DNA of 44,842 nucleotides from NCBI GenBank assembly GCA_934667105.1, contig CAKULG010000021.1:1-44842 (forward strand), read 5' to 3'. The notes beneath the pieces are model-generated. The model saw nothing but the letters and a program-made list of their open reading frames with translations. It was not told where the DNA came from and did no database searches. Shown here in pieces: positions 14,288-22,831 of this stretch. The translations under genes and the position numbers were made by a program. How positions within the stretch are numbered: the stretch's first letter is position 1; every line of letters starts with the position of its first letter. This DNA is from an uncultured Clostridia bacterium (GTDB taxonomy: Bacteria; Bacillota; Clostridia; Christensenellales; Aristaeellaceae).

Positions 14288-16216
14288 ATGCAAAAGTTTG
14301 ATCGTCTGCCCGCGCTGCCTCTGATTACCAACGACCCCTATTTTTCCATCTGGATGCCTGGCGACACGTTTACCGCCGCCGAAGCCATCCACTGGACGGG
14401 GCAGAAAAAGCCCCTGACCGGCCATCTGGTCATCGACGGACGGCGCTTCCTTTTCCTGGGCCACAGCGCGTATCCCGCCATGCAAACCGTTGATCTTCGC
14501 GTCACCCCCACCCAGACCCAGGCCGTAATGGAGGCCGCCGGGGTGCGGCTCACCGTTTCCTTCTGTTCGCCGCTGCTGCCCGATGATCTGGACGTGCTTT
14601 CCTCCCCCGTTTCCATGGTGGATTTCCGCCTGGAAAGCCTGGACGGCGCGGCCCACGAAACGGCGCTTCAATTCGTCGCTTCCTCCCGCCTGTGCTACGA
14701 AGGCGAGGTGCCCCCGCCCATGTACGCCGACGCTTACCAGACCGGCGGCCTGGGCACGGCCTATGTGGGCCAGAAGCAGCAGCGGGTGCTGGGCCATTCG
14801 GGCGATCACATCACTATCGACTGGGGCTATCTGTATCTGGCCGCCCCGGCGGGCCGGGTTTCCGCCGCGGAAAGCGGGCTGGAATTCGCCTGGGAAGCGC
14901 GGCTTTCCGCCCCGCAGAGCGCCTTTGCGCTGCTGGGCTATGAGGATATCGCCGCCATCAATTATTTCGGCGTCCCCTGCCGGGCCTGGTATGCCCGGAA
15001 GGGCGCGCAGGTTCCGGACGCACTGCGCCGCTTCGCCCGGGAACACGACGCGCTTCTGCGCCGCTGCCAGGCCCTGGACGCGGATATTCTCGCCAAGGCC
15101 CAGGCCATCGGCGGCGAGGATTACGCCCGCATCGCCGCGGCTTCCTGGCGGCAGTGCATCGCCGCCCATAAGCTCATCGCCACTCCCAAGGGGGAAATGG
15201 CGCTGCTCTCCAAGGAAAACGATTCCAACGGCTGCATCGGCACCGTGGATGTAAGCTATCCCTCCGTACCGCTGTTCCTGGCCTATTGCCCCGAGCTGGT
15301 GAACGCCCTGTGCCGCCCCGTGCTGGAATTTGCGCAGATGCCCGTCTGGACGGAGGATTTCGCCCCCCACGACGTGGGCCGCTATCCCCACGCCACAGGC
15401 CAGGTATACGCCTATCGCCATCGCACCGGCAACGGCGTTGTGTACCCCCCGCTGTATACCTATCCCGCCGGGGCGGATATTTACGACGTTCGCAATCAGA
15501 TGCCGGTGGAGGAATGCGGCAACATGCTGATTATGCTGGAAAGCGCCGTCAGCTTTGGGGCGGACGCGGGGCTGCTGAAGCAGTACCGGCCGCTGCTGGA
15601 GCGCTGGGTGCGCTATCTGGATGCTTACGGGAACGACCCCGGCGATCAGCTTTGCACCGATGATTTCGCGGGGCACCTGGCCCGAAATATCAATCTGGCC
15701 GCCAAGGCGGTGGTGGGGATCGCCTGCTACGCCCGCATCCTGCGCCGCCTGGGCGATGAAGAAGCGGCCCGGGCCCGGGAAAAGCAGGCGAAGGCCATGG
15801 CCGCCAGCTGGATGGAGCGGGCCGCCGGCCCGGAGGGCACCCGCCTCACCTTCTCCGGCGAGGGCTGGAGCCTGAAATATAACCTGGCCTGGGATCGGGC
15901 GCTGGGCCTGGGCCTGCTTCCCCAGGAATTCTATCGGAAGGAAACGGAAAGCTATCTGCCCCGGATGAATGTTTACGGCGTTCCCCTGGATTCCCGGGCG
16001 GATTACACCAAATCCGATTGGCAAATCTGGGTCGCCTCCATGGCTCAGGACGGCGAAACCTTCCGCCGCCTCGTCGCGCCCATCGCCCGTTATCTGCGGG
16101 AAACCGGCGCCCGGGTGCCCTTCTCCGATTGGTATGATACCAAGAGCGGCGATTACGTCCACTTCATCGCCCGCAGCGTGCAGGGCGGCGTGTTCATGCC
16201 CTTCCTGATGAAATAA
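14288..16216 (+). CDS. DUF4965/DUF5127 family protein (glutaminase A-like)
   Basis: A 642-residue cytoplasmic-looking protein (no signal peptide) related to fungal glutaminase A and its bacterial homologues. The N-terminus LPLITNDPYFSIW is the usual DUF4964 opening. A beta-rich DUF5127-like region (about 60-270) follows, then an (alpha/alpha) barrel DUF4965/DUF1793-like domain (about 280-640) with HDVGRYPHATG, MPVEECGNMLIM and DFAGHLARNINLAAKA. Biochemical function in bacteria is uncertain; the barrel fold and its acidic clusters suggest a hydrolase on glycans or glutamine. The ATG at 14288 has AGGAGTG upstream; longer frames start in the promoter. It is monocistronic. Confidence 0.85.
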   Translation: MQKFDRLPALPLITNDPYFSIWMPGDTFTAAEAIHWTGQKKPLTGHLVIDGRRFLFLGHSAYPAMQTVDLRVTPTQTQAVMEAAGVRLTVSFCSPLLPDDLDVLSSPVSMVDFRLESLDGAAHETALQFVASSRLCYEGEVPPPMYADAYQTGGLGTAYVGQKQQRVLGHSGDHITIDWGYLYLAAPAGRVSAAESGLEFAWEARLSAPQSAFALLGYEDIAAINYFGVPCRAWYARKGAQVPDALRRFAREHDALLRRCQALDADILAKAQAIGGEDYARIAAASWRQCIAAHKLIATPKGEMALLSKENDSNGCIGTVDVSYPSVPLFLAYCPELVNALCRPVLEFAQMPVWTEDFAPHDVGRYPHATGQVYAYRHRTGNGVVYPPLYTYPAGADIYDVRNQMPVEECGNMLIMLESAVSFGADAGLLKQYRPLLERWVRYLDAYGNDPGDQLCTDDFAGHLARNINLAAKAVVGIACYARILRRLGDEEAARAREKQAKAMAASWMERAAGPEGTRLTFSGEGWSLKYNLAWDRALGLGLLPQEFYRKETESYLPRMNVYGVPLDSRADYTKSDWQIWVASMAQDGETFRRLVAPIARYLRETGARVPFSDWYDTKSGDYVHFIARSVQGGVFMPFLMK

Positions 16217-16229
16217 TAATAGAAAAAAT

Positions 16230-16345
16230 GCGAGAGGGTGTTCTTCAAGCGAGTAAAGAACACCCTCTCGCGCTTTCCTAAGAAATCCGCCTTCTTCTGC
16301 CGACAGAGAGGCAATCCGATTTCCTATTTCCCCGCATTATTTATA
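16230..16345 (-). repeat. Dispersed palindromic repeat, copy D
   Basis: A 16-bp perfect hairpin (16230-16245 with 16256-16271, 10-base loop) is followed by the box in reverse (TTTCCTAAGAAATCCGCC) and the CTGCCGACAGAGAGG module. It closes with TTCCCCGCATTATTTATAG. It sits between the 3' ends of the convergent DUF4965 and cysK genes, where a bidirectional terminator would be useful. Confidence 0.75.
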
Positions 16346-16358
16346 GCTATTCTCCCGT

Positions 16359-17291
16359 TTAATCCGCGAACATGGGGGTGGACAGGTAGCGATCCCCCGT
16401 GTCGGGCAGCAGGGCCACGATGGTCTTGCCCGCGTTTTCGGGACGCTTGGCCAGCTGAATGGCGGCGTAAACCGCCGCGCCGGAGGAAATGCCCACCAGC
16501 ACGCCCTCGCTGCGGCCGATCATTTTGCCGGTGGCGAACGCATCGTCGTTTTCCACGGGGATCACCTCGTCGTAAACGGCGGTATTGAGCACCCGGGGCA
16601 CAAAGCCCGCGCCGATGCCCTGAATTTTATGCGGCCCCGGCGCGCCCCCCGAAAGCACCGGCGAGGAGGCGGGCTCCACCGCAACGATCTTTACCCCGGG
16701 GTTTTGCGCCTTCAAATATTCGCCCACGCCCGTAACCGTTCCGCCCGTGCCCACGCCCGCCACGAAGATATCCACTTCGCCGTCCGTATCGGCGTAAATT
16801 TCGGGGCCCGTGGTTTCCCGGTGCGCCTGGGGATTTGCGGGGTTATCAAACTGGCCGGGAATGAAGCTGTGGGGAATTTCCCGGGCCAGTTCCTCCGCCT
16901 TGGCGATTGCGCCCTTCATGCCCTGGGCCCCGGAGGTGAGCACCAGCTCCGCTCCAAAGGCCCGGGCCAGCTGCCGCCGCTCCACGGACATGGTGTCGGG
17001 CATGACCAAAATCATCCGGTATCCCCGGGCCGCCGCCACGGAGGCCAGGCCCAGCCCCGTGTTGCCCGAGGTGGGCTCGATAATCACCGCCCCGGGAACC
17101 AGCTTGCCCGCCGCCTCCGCCGCGTCGATCATGGCCTTGGCCACCCGGTCCTTCACCGATCCGGCGGGATTAAAATATTCCAGCTTCGCCAGCACCCGGG
17201 CCTTCAGCCCCAGCGCCTTCTCGATATGCGTCAGCTCCAGCAACGGCGTTTTGCCAATCAGTTGATCTGCGGAAGTATATATCTTCGACAT
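16359..17291 (-). CDS. cysK: Cysteine synthase A (O-acetylserine sulfhydrylase)
   Basis: A 310-residue PLP enzyme that makes cysteine from O-acetylserine and sulfide. The PLP-binding Lys47 is in NPAGSVKDRVA. The substrate loop TSGNTG is at about 74-79, the phosphate-binding GTGGT in VAGVGTGGTVTGVG, and a late GISSGAAV completes the site. The length is typical. Upstream is a near-perfect sigma-A promoter and a 5' hairpin in the leader. The gene is monocistronic. Confidence 0.95.
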   Translation of the reverse strand: MSKIYTSADQLIGKTPLLELTHIEKALGLKARVLAKLEYFNPAGSVKDRVAKAMIDAAEAAGKLVPGAVIIEPTSGNTGLGLASVAAARGYRMILVMPDTMSVERRQLARAFGAELVLTSGAQGMKGAIAKAEELAREIPHSFIPGQFDNPANPQAHRETTGPEIYADTDGEVDIFVAGVGTGGTVTGVGEYLKAQNPGVKIVAVEPASSPVLSGGAPGPHKIQGIGAGFVPRVLNTAVYDEVIPVENDDAFATGKMIGRSEGVLVGISSGAAVYAAIQLAKRPENAGKTIVALLPDTGDRYLSTPMFAD

Positions 17292-17400
17292 GCGTATCGC
17301 TCCTTTTTTTATTTTTCATTTGCCCAAGCAAAAACAAAAAACCTTTTCGTTAAGCGACATCGAAACCATGCCGGAAAAAGCATCGGCGTTTCTCCTTGCC

Positions 17401-17460
17401 CGGCGGGATTTTGCTTCCCGCCGTTTGAGGCAGTATAGCACGCATTGCCTAGTATGTCAA
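17401..17460 (-). promoter_or_regulatory. cysK promoter and 5' leader hairpin
   Basis: Minus strand: -35 TTGACA (17455-17460), 17-bp spacer, -10 TATACT (17432-17437). Immediately at the predicted transcript start lies an 8-bp inverted repeat CGGCGGGA/TCCCGCCG (17401-17408 with 17416-17423), which would form a hairpin at the extreme 5' end of the mRNA or an operator. The remaining leader of about 110 bases shows no recognised riboswitch. Confidence 0.8.
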
Positions 17461-17477
17461 TGGGTTTTATCCGATTT

Positions 17478-17747
17478 TTACGATTCCCCGTTCTTTTCCC
17501 GAAGCAGCCGCCAGCGCCGCCGCGTGGCCGCGCCGCCCCGCAGATGGCGCACCGCCCGGTGATAGGAGAGCACTGCCCGCACCTCCTCGTACAGCCCGGG
17601 ATGCACCTGGCGCAGGCGCTCGTGCACATCCTTATGCACCGAGCTTTTGCTCAAATGAAATTGCTTGGCTGTCTGGCGCACGGTAGCGCCCGTGCGAAGG
17701 ATATAGCGGCCCAGGCGCACGCAGCGCTCCCGAATATCCTGGCGCAT
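17478..17747 (-). CDS. spoIIID: Sporulation transcriptional regulator SpoIIID
   Basis: An 89-residue DNA-binding protein. The helix-turn-helix is about residues 14-42 (GRYILRTGATVRQTAKQFHL, then SKSSVHKDVHERL), followed by a basic C-terminal helix, as in SpoIIID, which tunes sigma-E genes in the mother cell. I chose the ATG at 17747 for its AGGGGGCGG site and match to family length. It is divergent from a MATE exporter and follows a candidate sigma-E promoter. It stands alone here rather than in its usual neighbourhood next to mreB/spoIIQ. Confidence 0.92.
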   Translation of the reverse strand: MRQDIRERCVRLGRYILRTGATVRQTAKQFHLSKSSVHKDVHERLRQVHPGLYEEVRAVLSYHRAVRHLRGGAATRRRWRLLREKNGES

Positions 17748-17768
17748 TTTTCCGCCCCCTTTCGGGAC

Positions 17769-17798
17769 AGGATATGCTTCAAATCGGCGGAAAATAAC
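17769..17798 (-). promoter_or_regulatory. Possible sigma-E promoter of spoIIID
   Basis: Minus strand: GTTATTTT (17791-17798), 14-bp spacer, CATATCCT (17769-17776). This approximates the sigma-E pattern (ATATT, 14-15 bp, CATACAT), the expected control for spoIIID, with mismatches in the -10. Confidence 0.35.
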
Positions 17799-17812
17799 CC
17801 CGCGCCCGGCGC

Positions 17813-17840
17813 TTGCCTTTTGGAGGAAGCGTGTTATAAT
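17813..17840 (+). promoter_or_regulatory. Promoter of the MATE exporter gene
   Basis: -35 TTGCCT (17813-17818), 16-bp spacer, -10 TATAAT (17835-17840); the start codon is 79 bp downstream. Confidence 0.5.
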
Positions 17841-17918
17841 TGAGGTGAAACGCCGCAGGGCGGCGGCGCATGCGAGCATAATAAAAAAGCATTCTGGGCA
17901 CGGAGGAGCAAAACAGGT

Positions 17919-19319
17919 ATGGCAACCAACGCAAAAAAAGCGACCGATTACAGCATGACGGACGGCGTGATTTGGAAAAAGCTGCTCTTTTTCTTTTTTC
18001 CCATTTTGCTGAGCACCCTGTTTCAGCAATTATACAACACGGTGGACGCCATGGTGGTGGGCCGCTATTGCGGCAAGGAAGCCCTGGCGGCAGTGGGCGG
18101 AGCCACGGGCGCGCTCATCAGCCTGATCGTGGGCTTTTTCGTGGGTCTGGCCTCGGGGGCCACGGTCATCATTTCCCAATTTTACGGCGCGCACAACGAC
18201 GACGGGGTGGGCCGCACGGTACACACCGCCATGGCCATGGCCCTGACGGGCGGCGCGCTGCTGATGGCCGTGGGCTATTTTCTCACCCCCGCCATGCTGC
18301 GCATGATGGATACCCCCGCCGACGTGATGGAGCACGCCGCCGCCTACATGCGCATTTATTTTCTGGGCATGATTCCCTCGCTGATTTACAACGTGGGGGC
18401 CAGCATCCTGCGCGCCATCGGCGATTCCAAGCGCCCCCTCTATTTCCTGATCGCGGCGTGCCTGGTGAATATCGCGCTGGATCTTCTCATGGTTATCGGG
18501 CTGAATATGGGCGTGGCGGGGGCGGCGCTGGCCACCATCCTTTCCCAGCTCATCAGCGCGGTGCTGGTGATCGTGGTGCTTTCCCGCTCCCAGGAATCCT
18601 ACCGGCTGCGGGTGCGCCAGATTCGCTTTCACGGCGATCTGCTGGCCCAGATCATTCGCATCGGCCTGCCCGCCGGGCTGCAATCGGTGCTGTATTCCGT
18701 TTCCAATATCATCATTCAGAAAAGCGTGAACAGCTTCGGCACGGACGTGATGGCCGCCTGGACGGCCTGGGGCAAGCTGGACGCGGTGCTGTGGACGATC
18801 ATCAATTCCTTCGGCATCACCATCACCACCTTCGTGGGCCAGAATTTCGGCGCGGGAAAATATGACCGCATGCGCAAAAGCGTGCGCATCTGCTTTTTGA
18901 TGTGCGCCGGGGGCACGCTGGTGCTGAGCACGGGGCTGATGCTCAGCGGCGACACGCTGTTCAGGCTCTTTAATAATGAGGAAAGCGTGCTGGCGCAATG
19001 CCGCGTGATTTTGCAATATCTGGGGCCGTGCTTTGTGCTGTATGTGCCCATCGAGATTTATTCCGGCGCGGTGCGCGGGGCGGGGGATTCGCTGATTCCC
19101 ACCCTCATGACCCTGGGGGGCATCTGCGTGCTGCGGGCAATCTGGGTGCTGCTGATCGCCCCCGCCCATAACAGCGTGATTTTCATGCTGCTGAGCTACC
19201 CCATCACCTGGGTTATCACCTCCGCCCTGTTCATCATCTATTACTACCGGGGCAACTGGCTGCGCCGCTGCCGTCTGCGCGCGGGCCTGAACAGCCCGGA
19301 GGTGCGCGAAGAGCTGTGA
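17919..19319 (+). CDS. MATE family efflux transporter
   Basis: A 466-residue inner-membrane antiporter with about 12 hydrophobic segments in two six-helix halves. The N-terminal signature is LFFFFPILLSTLFQQLYNTV then DAMVVGRYCGKEALAAVGG, and a second-half counterpart is SVNSFGTDVMAAWTAWGKLD. MATE proteins expel cationic drugs or metabolites using Na+ or H+; this subgroup is common in Clostridia and its substrate is not predictable. GGAGGAG precedes the ATG. It ends in a canonical terminator. Confidence 0.9.
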   Translation: MATNAKKATDYSMTDGVIWKKLLFFFFPILLSTLFQQLYNTVDAMVVGRYCGKEALAAVGGATGALISLIVGFFVGLASGATVIISQFYGAHNDDGVGRTVHTAMAMALTGGALLMAVGYFLTPAMLRMMDTPADVMEHAAAYMRIYFLGMIPSLIYNVGASILRAIGDSKRPLYFLIAACLVNIALDLLMVIGLNMGVAGAALATILSQLISAVLVIVVLSRSQESYRLRVRQIRFHGDLLAQIIRIGLPAGLQSVLYSVSNIIIQKSVNSFGTDVMAAWTAWGKLDAVLWTIINSFGITITTFVGQNFGAGKYDRMRKSVRICFLMCAGGTLVLSTGLMLSGDTLFRLFNNEESVLAQCRVILQYLGPCFVLYVPIEIYSGAVRGAGDSLIPTLMTLGGICVLRAIWVLLIAPAHNSVIFMLLSYPITWVITSALFIIYYYRGNWLRRCRLRAGLNSPEVREEL

Positions 19320-19330
19320 GCTATATAACG

Positions 19331-19366
19331 CTTCCCCCGCCCCCCCTCCAAGAAATCTGCATAGGT
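19331..19366 (-). repeat. Dispersed palindromic repeat, copy M (truncated)
   Basis: CTTCCCCCGC is followed by the reversed box CCTCCAAGAAATCTGCATAGG, with no left hairpin arm. It looks like an end fragment of the family, 12 bp after the MATE stop. Confidence 0.5.
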
Positions 19367-19434
19367 TGAGAAAGGCCGTAAGAAATCAGCTTGCCTCTTC
19401 CCCGGCAATGAGCCAAAATAAAATATAAAAGCAT

Positions 19435-19482
19435 ACGCTTCGGCCTGCTAGCAATTGGCGTTCGCAGGCCGAAGCGTTTTTT
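19435..19482 (+). terminator. Intrinsic terminator of the MATE gene
   Basis: A 14-bp perfect stem ACGCTTCGGCCTGC (19435-19448) with GCAGGCCGAAGCGT (19464-19477), followed by a T-run to 19482. The T-run merges into repeat copy E. Confidence 0.85.
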
Positions 19483-19648
19483 CTCTTTCTGGGAGAAGCC
19501 GGAAGCTCTCTTTTTTGATTTTACCCAATCGGCTTTCTTGGATGGGGGAAACCCCGCGAGTCAACCAAAACAAGCGGCGGCGAACCGCCGCGCCGATTGA
19601 GGCGGCAAAAGGAGGAGGCCTTCTTTGTCCCGCAAAGAAGGCCTCTCC
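19477..19648 (+). repeat. Dispersed palindromic repeat, copy E
   Basis: Modules in order: TTTTTTCTCTTTCTGGGAG, TTTTTTGATTTTACC, box CCAATCGGCTTTCTTGGATGG (19524-19543), a GC-rich insert with its own small GCGGCGG/CCGCCGC hairpin, then the hairpin GGAGGAGGCCTTCTTTG/CAAAGAAGGCCTCTCC (19611-19627 with 19633-19648, one bulge). It is 24 bp from the prfC stop. Confidence 0.75.
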
Positions 19649-19671
19649 CAACACTCCGCTTCCCTCGTTCT

Positions 19672-21270
19672 TTATTTTTCTGTCTTTCTCGGGGCGATGT
19701 CAGCCAGCTCCAGGCCCTTGTTTTTCTCCCCGGCCAGGCGGATGCTCCAATCGTTTTCGAAGAAGAGCACCTGCTGCTCCTCCGCGTCGAAGCCGCGGGC
19801 GGAAGTGGAGGTAAGCTGCAATTGCTCCACGGGCACGGGGGTATCCACCACCCAGCGCACGAAGCGATAATTCAGCCGGTCCATCACCAGATCCACGCCA
19901 TATTCGCTTTTAAGCCGATAGGTGAGCACATCGAACTGCAATTCGCCCACCACGCCCACGATAAATTCCTCCAGGCCCGTTTCATTGCGGCGGAAGGTCT
20001 GGATAGCGCCCTCCTCCGCCAGCTGATGAATGCCCTTAACGAACTGCTTGCGCTTCATGGAATCCAGGGGCCGCACCCGGGCGAAGCGCTCGGGGGCGAA
20101 GACGGGAATTTTCTCAAACCGGATTTTGGGCCCGGTGCACAGGGTGTCGCCCAGGCGATAAATGCCGGGATCGAACAGGCCGATAATATCCCCGGGATAA
20201 GCGTTTTCCACGCCCTCGCGCTCGTCGGCCATGAACTGCTGGGGCTGCTTGACCTGAATTTCCTTATTCGTGCCCGAATGCCACACCGTCATGCCCTTTT
20301 CGAACACGCCGCTCACCACCCGCAGGAAGGCCAGCCGGTCCCGATGGGCGGGGTTCATATTCGCCTGAATTTTGAAGATGAAGCCGGAAAAATTTTCATT
20401 TTCCGGTTCCACCAGCCCCTGATCGCTCTCCCGGGGCAGGGGGCGCTGGGTGTATTTCAGAAAGCGGTACAGGAAGGGCTCCACGCCGAAGTTGGTGACG
20501 GCGCTGCCAAAGAACATGGGGGTCAGCTCTCCCCGGCGCACCTGCTCCAGATCGAAGGGATCCCCCGCCTCGTCCAGCAGCTCGATTTCATCGTGCAGCC
20601 GGGCGCGGTAGTGCTTGTCCAAAGCGCCCTCCAGGGCAGGATCGTCCACGCCGATGACGGTTTTCTCCGCCTTGGTTTTTCCGTGATCGCCGCCGAAATA
20701 CAATTCCACCGTTTTTTCATCCCGGTGATACACGCCCTGAAAATCCCCGTCCACGCCGATGGGCCAATTGACGGGGCAGGCGCGAATGCCCAGCACCTGC
20801 TCAATTTCCTCCATCAGGGCGAAGGGATCCTTGGCCGCGCGATCCATCTTATTCACAAACGTAAAAATAGGAATACCCCGCATCCGGCAAACCTTGAACA
20901 GCTTCACCGTCTGCTCCTCCACGCCCTTGGCCGCGTCGATAAGCATGACGGCGCTGTCCGCCGCCACCAGCACGCGGTAGGTATCCTCGGAGAAATCCTG
21001 ATGGCCGGGGGTATCCAGAATGTTGATGTGGTAGCCGTTAAAATCAAACTGCATGGCGCTGGACGTGACCGAAATGCCGCGCTGCTTTTCGATTTCCATC
21101 CAGTCGGAGGTGGCGTGGCGCTCCGCGCGCCGGGCCTTCACGCTGCCCGCCTGGCGGATGGCGCCGCCGTAGAGCAGCAGCTTTTCCGTCAGGGTGGTTT
21201 TGCCCGCGTCCGGGTGGCTGATAATGGCGAAGGTGCGCCGACAGGCCACCTCCTGTGCAAGTGTAGGCAT
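19672..21270 (-). CDS. prfC: Peptide chain release factor 3
   Basis: A 532-residue translational GTPase that recycles RF1/RF2 from the ribosome after termination. The G1 motif SHPDAGKTTLTEKLL lies near residue 18, the switch region has KQRGISVTSS, G3 is DTPGHQDF and G4 is VNKMDR. Domain II and the RF3 C-terminal domain follow (GVVGELQFDVLTYRLKSEYG). I chose the ATG at 21270: it has AAAGGGG upstream and gives the family N-terminus, whereas the frame extends another 49 codons through the promoter. Confidence 0.95.
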   Translation of the reverse strand: MPTLAQEVACRRTFAIISHPDAGKTTLTEKLLLYGGAIRQAGSVKARRAERHATSDWMEIEKQRGISVTSSAMQFDFNGYHINILDTPGHQDFSEDTYRVLVAADSAVMLIDAAKGVEEQTVKLFKVCRMRGIPIFTFVNKMDRAAKDPFALMEEIEQVLGIRACPVNWPIGVDGDFQGVYHRDEKTVELYFGGDHGKTKAEKTVIGVDDPALEGALDKHYRARLHDEIELLDEAGDPFDLEQVRRGELTPMFFGSAVTNFGVEPFLYRFLKYTQRPLPRESDQGLVEPENENFSGFIFKIQANMNPAHRDRLAFLRVVSGVFEKGMTVWHSGTNKEIQVKQPQQFMADEREGVENAYPGDIIGLFDPGIYRLGDTLCTGPKIRFEKIPVFAPERFARVRPLDSMKRKQFVKGIHQLAEEGAIQTFRRNETGLEEFIVGVVGELQFDVLTYRLKSEYGVDLVMDRLNYRFVRWVVDTPVPVEQLQLTSTSARGFDAEEQQVLFFENDWSIRLAGEKNKGLELADIAPRKTEK

Positions 21271-21408
21271 GGTATTTTTTCCCCTTTCATTTTTCGTTTT
21301 TTCCCAATGAGAGGGTGGGGTATTAACGCGGAAGCATGAGGCGTCCTCCTCTGCGATGGATTGCCAGCTTAACGCCCAGGCCGTGGGCGCGAAATCGCAT
21401 AACAATTT

Positions 21409-21439
21409 ATTATACACCCAAACGCCGGGGCGTTGTCAA
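21409..21439 (-). promoter_or_regulatory. prfC promoter with palindromic spacer
   Basis: Minus strand: TTGACA (21434-21439), 19-bp spacer, TATAAT (21409-21414). The long spacer contains the palindrome AACGCC-GG-GGCGTT, a possible operator. The leader is about 130 bases with nothing else recognised. Confidence 0.6.
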
Positions 21440-21513
21440 TCGCTCCCGGCGTGGGAAATCGAAAAAAGGTCAAAAATATGGCCTGTATGTCGTCGGTTTC
21501 TGTGCGCTTCTGA

Positions 21514-22191
21514 TCAATCGTTCGGCTCCGCGTATTTTGCAAAGTACGAGGTTATACCGGTATTCACATCAACGTATACGGCGTCCCTAAAACGGACGGC
21601 CTGAAGGCTCAGGAAGGTATCCCCCTGAAACCAGGCCATATCGCTCTTGAACGCGCTGAAATCAGCGCGGGAATAATCCTCCGTATACGATTCGCCTGTA
21701 TACTCCGCCTCCCCGTATGCCTGGATCAGGGCGGCGGTCAGCGCCGTGAGCGTTTCCCTTCGCGCATTGATTTCAGATAACGCTATCGTTGCCCGCAGAT
21801 TGCAGGCGTACAGCCCTGTTTCCGAAAACACATAGGTAACGTCAAACGGCAGATCGCATTCCTGAAAGCCGAAGGTGATATTCGGCGTGAAGGATATATG
21901 CCCGTTGGGCATGGTAAGTGTGCGTGATTTATCCTGCGCCGCAGTCTGCGGCGCCCCATCGCCATCCTGAAGCAGGGCGGCGGCTTCATCCAGGGACATA
22001 TGCCATGCCAGGCCCCCGGCGGGAATAAACGCGCTTCCCTGGTCATCGCGGCACGCGGCGGCAATCGTGGCCTCCCGCAGGATGACCCTGCCGTCCGCTT
22101 CGCCGTTTTGGTCGTTGGCCGCAGCCAGGCCAACCGGCTGAACGGAAAGCACGGCAAGCACAATTGCCGCTATCAGCGCGAGCTTTTTCAT
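21514..22191 (-). CDS. Exported protein of unknown function
   Basis: A 225-residue protein I do not recognise. A signal peptide covers about 1-24 (KKLALIAAIVLAVLSVQPVG, then LAAA). The mature part is acidic, with recurring Tyr/Phe-rich beta strands (HISFTPNITFGFQECDLPFD), a helical LTALTAALIQAYGEAEY and the C-terminal DAVYVDVNTGITSYF. The AYGEAEYTGE segment is typical of small lipoprotein-like proteins that compare test and reference codes, but no family can be named. AAGGAGGAGG precedes the start. Confidence 0.7.
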   Translation of the reverse strand: MKKLALIAAIVLAVLSVQPVGLAAANDQNGEADGRVILREATIAAACRDDQGSAFIPAGGLAWHMSLDEAAALLQDGDGAPQTAAQDKSRTLTMPNGHISFTPNITFGFQECDLPFDVTYVFSETGLYACNLRATIALSEINARRETLTALTAALIQAYGEAEYTGESYTEDYSRADFSAFKSDMAWFQGDTFLSLQAVRFRDAVYVDVNTGITSYFAKYAEPND

Positions 22192-22534
22192 TGTTACCTC
22201 CTCCTTAAAATTGACGGTTTCCTGCATCACCGTACAGCCCGCAAATCGCCGATTCTGCACGCAAGGCTTTTTCAGCTGCGTCAGGCAAGCGGCTGGGGGC
22301 TGTGTCCATGTCGGTTCGTTTCAGCGCGTAAGAAACGGACTTCCGTGCCTTGCGCTTCACGCAAGGCGTCCTGCGGCGCTCCAGCCCCGCTTCGGCCAGC
22401 ATGCTTGACGGCGGGCAAGCGGGAAGCGCCGGGTTGACGGGATGCAAAAAACTACCGCATCGTCATCCTCTCCTTTCATGGACGGGGCGCGCCTGGATAA
22501 CGGCGGCTGTGGCGCGGAGGCTCCCGCAGGGCAT
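22192..22534 (-). other. Gene-poor stretch upstream of the exported protein
   Basis: About 340 bp without a convincing gene. A minus-strand frame ending at 22205 (with GLYGDAGNRQF at its end, just before the AGGAGGAGG of the next gene) could be a short leader ORF, but I see no promoter or ribosome binding site of its own. No known riboswitch signature was found. Confidence 0.4.
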
Positions 22535-22777
22535 AAAAAAAACCGCCGGGCGCAGGCGAAAGCCCACGCTCCGGCGGCTTGCAATGGCCGGGCAGCGCGA
22601 AAAGCAGGCGAGGCGTTTTCCCGCCAAGGTGATCGTAGGGTGAATATGCCGCCGTTCATGCATGGTCAGCGCCCCTTTCCCTGGTCTCTGGCCATCGCTG
22701 CTTCTTCCCTGAGCGGTGTTTTTCGGCACGGGGCGATCTGGCGCGCCTTGCCGGTTCGGGAAAACGTACCGTCCCCC
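22535..22777 (-). ncRNA. Candidate small RNA or leader RNA
   Basis: A minus-strand unit of about 240 bases. It has a promoter (TTGCGG at 22807-22812, 18-bp spacer, TACAAT at 22783-22788) and ends in a strong terminator: CCGCCGG/CCGGCGG plus GCG/CGC around a GGC-GAAA-GCC tip, then eight T residues (22535-22577). Inside are several short stems (for example GGCG-GGAAAA-CGCC). A possible peptide MHERRHIHPTITLAG from 22663 overlaps the terminator, as in an attenuator. It is not a family I recognise. Confidence 0.45.
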
Positions 22778-22831
22778 TATTCATTGTACCATAAAGGCTT
22801 CCGATCCCGCAAGATGCAAAGCGGAAGTTTT

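Noticed and set aside
22535..22777. Cobalamin, manganese or c-di-GMP riboswitch in the candidate RNA
   Set aside because: GGCCAGAGACCAGGG only faintly resembles a B12 box and other core motifs are missing; AAAGGGG lacks the rest of the yybP-ykoY pattern.
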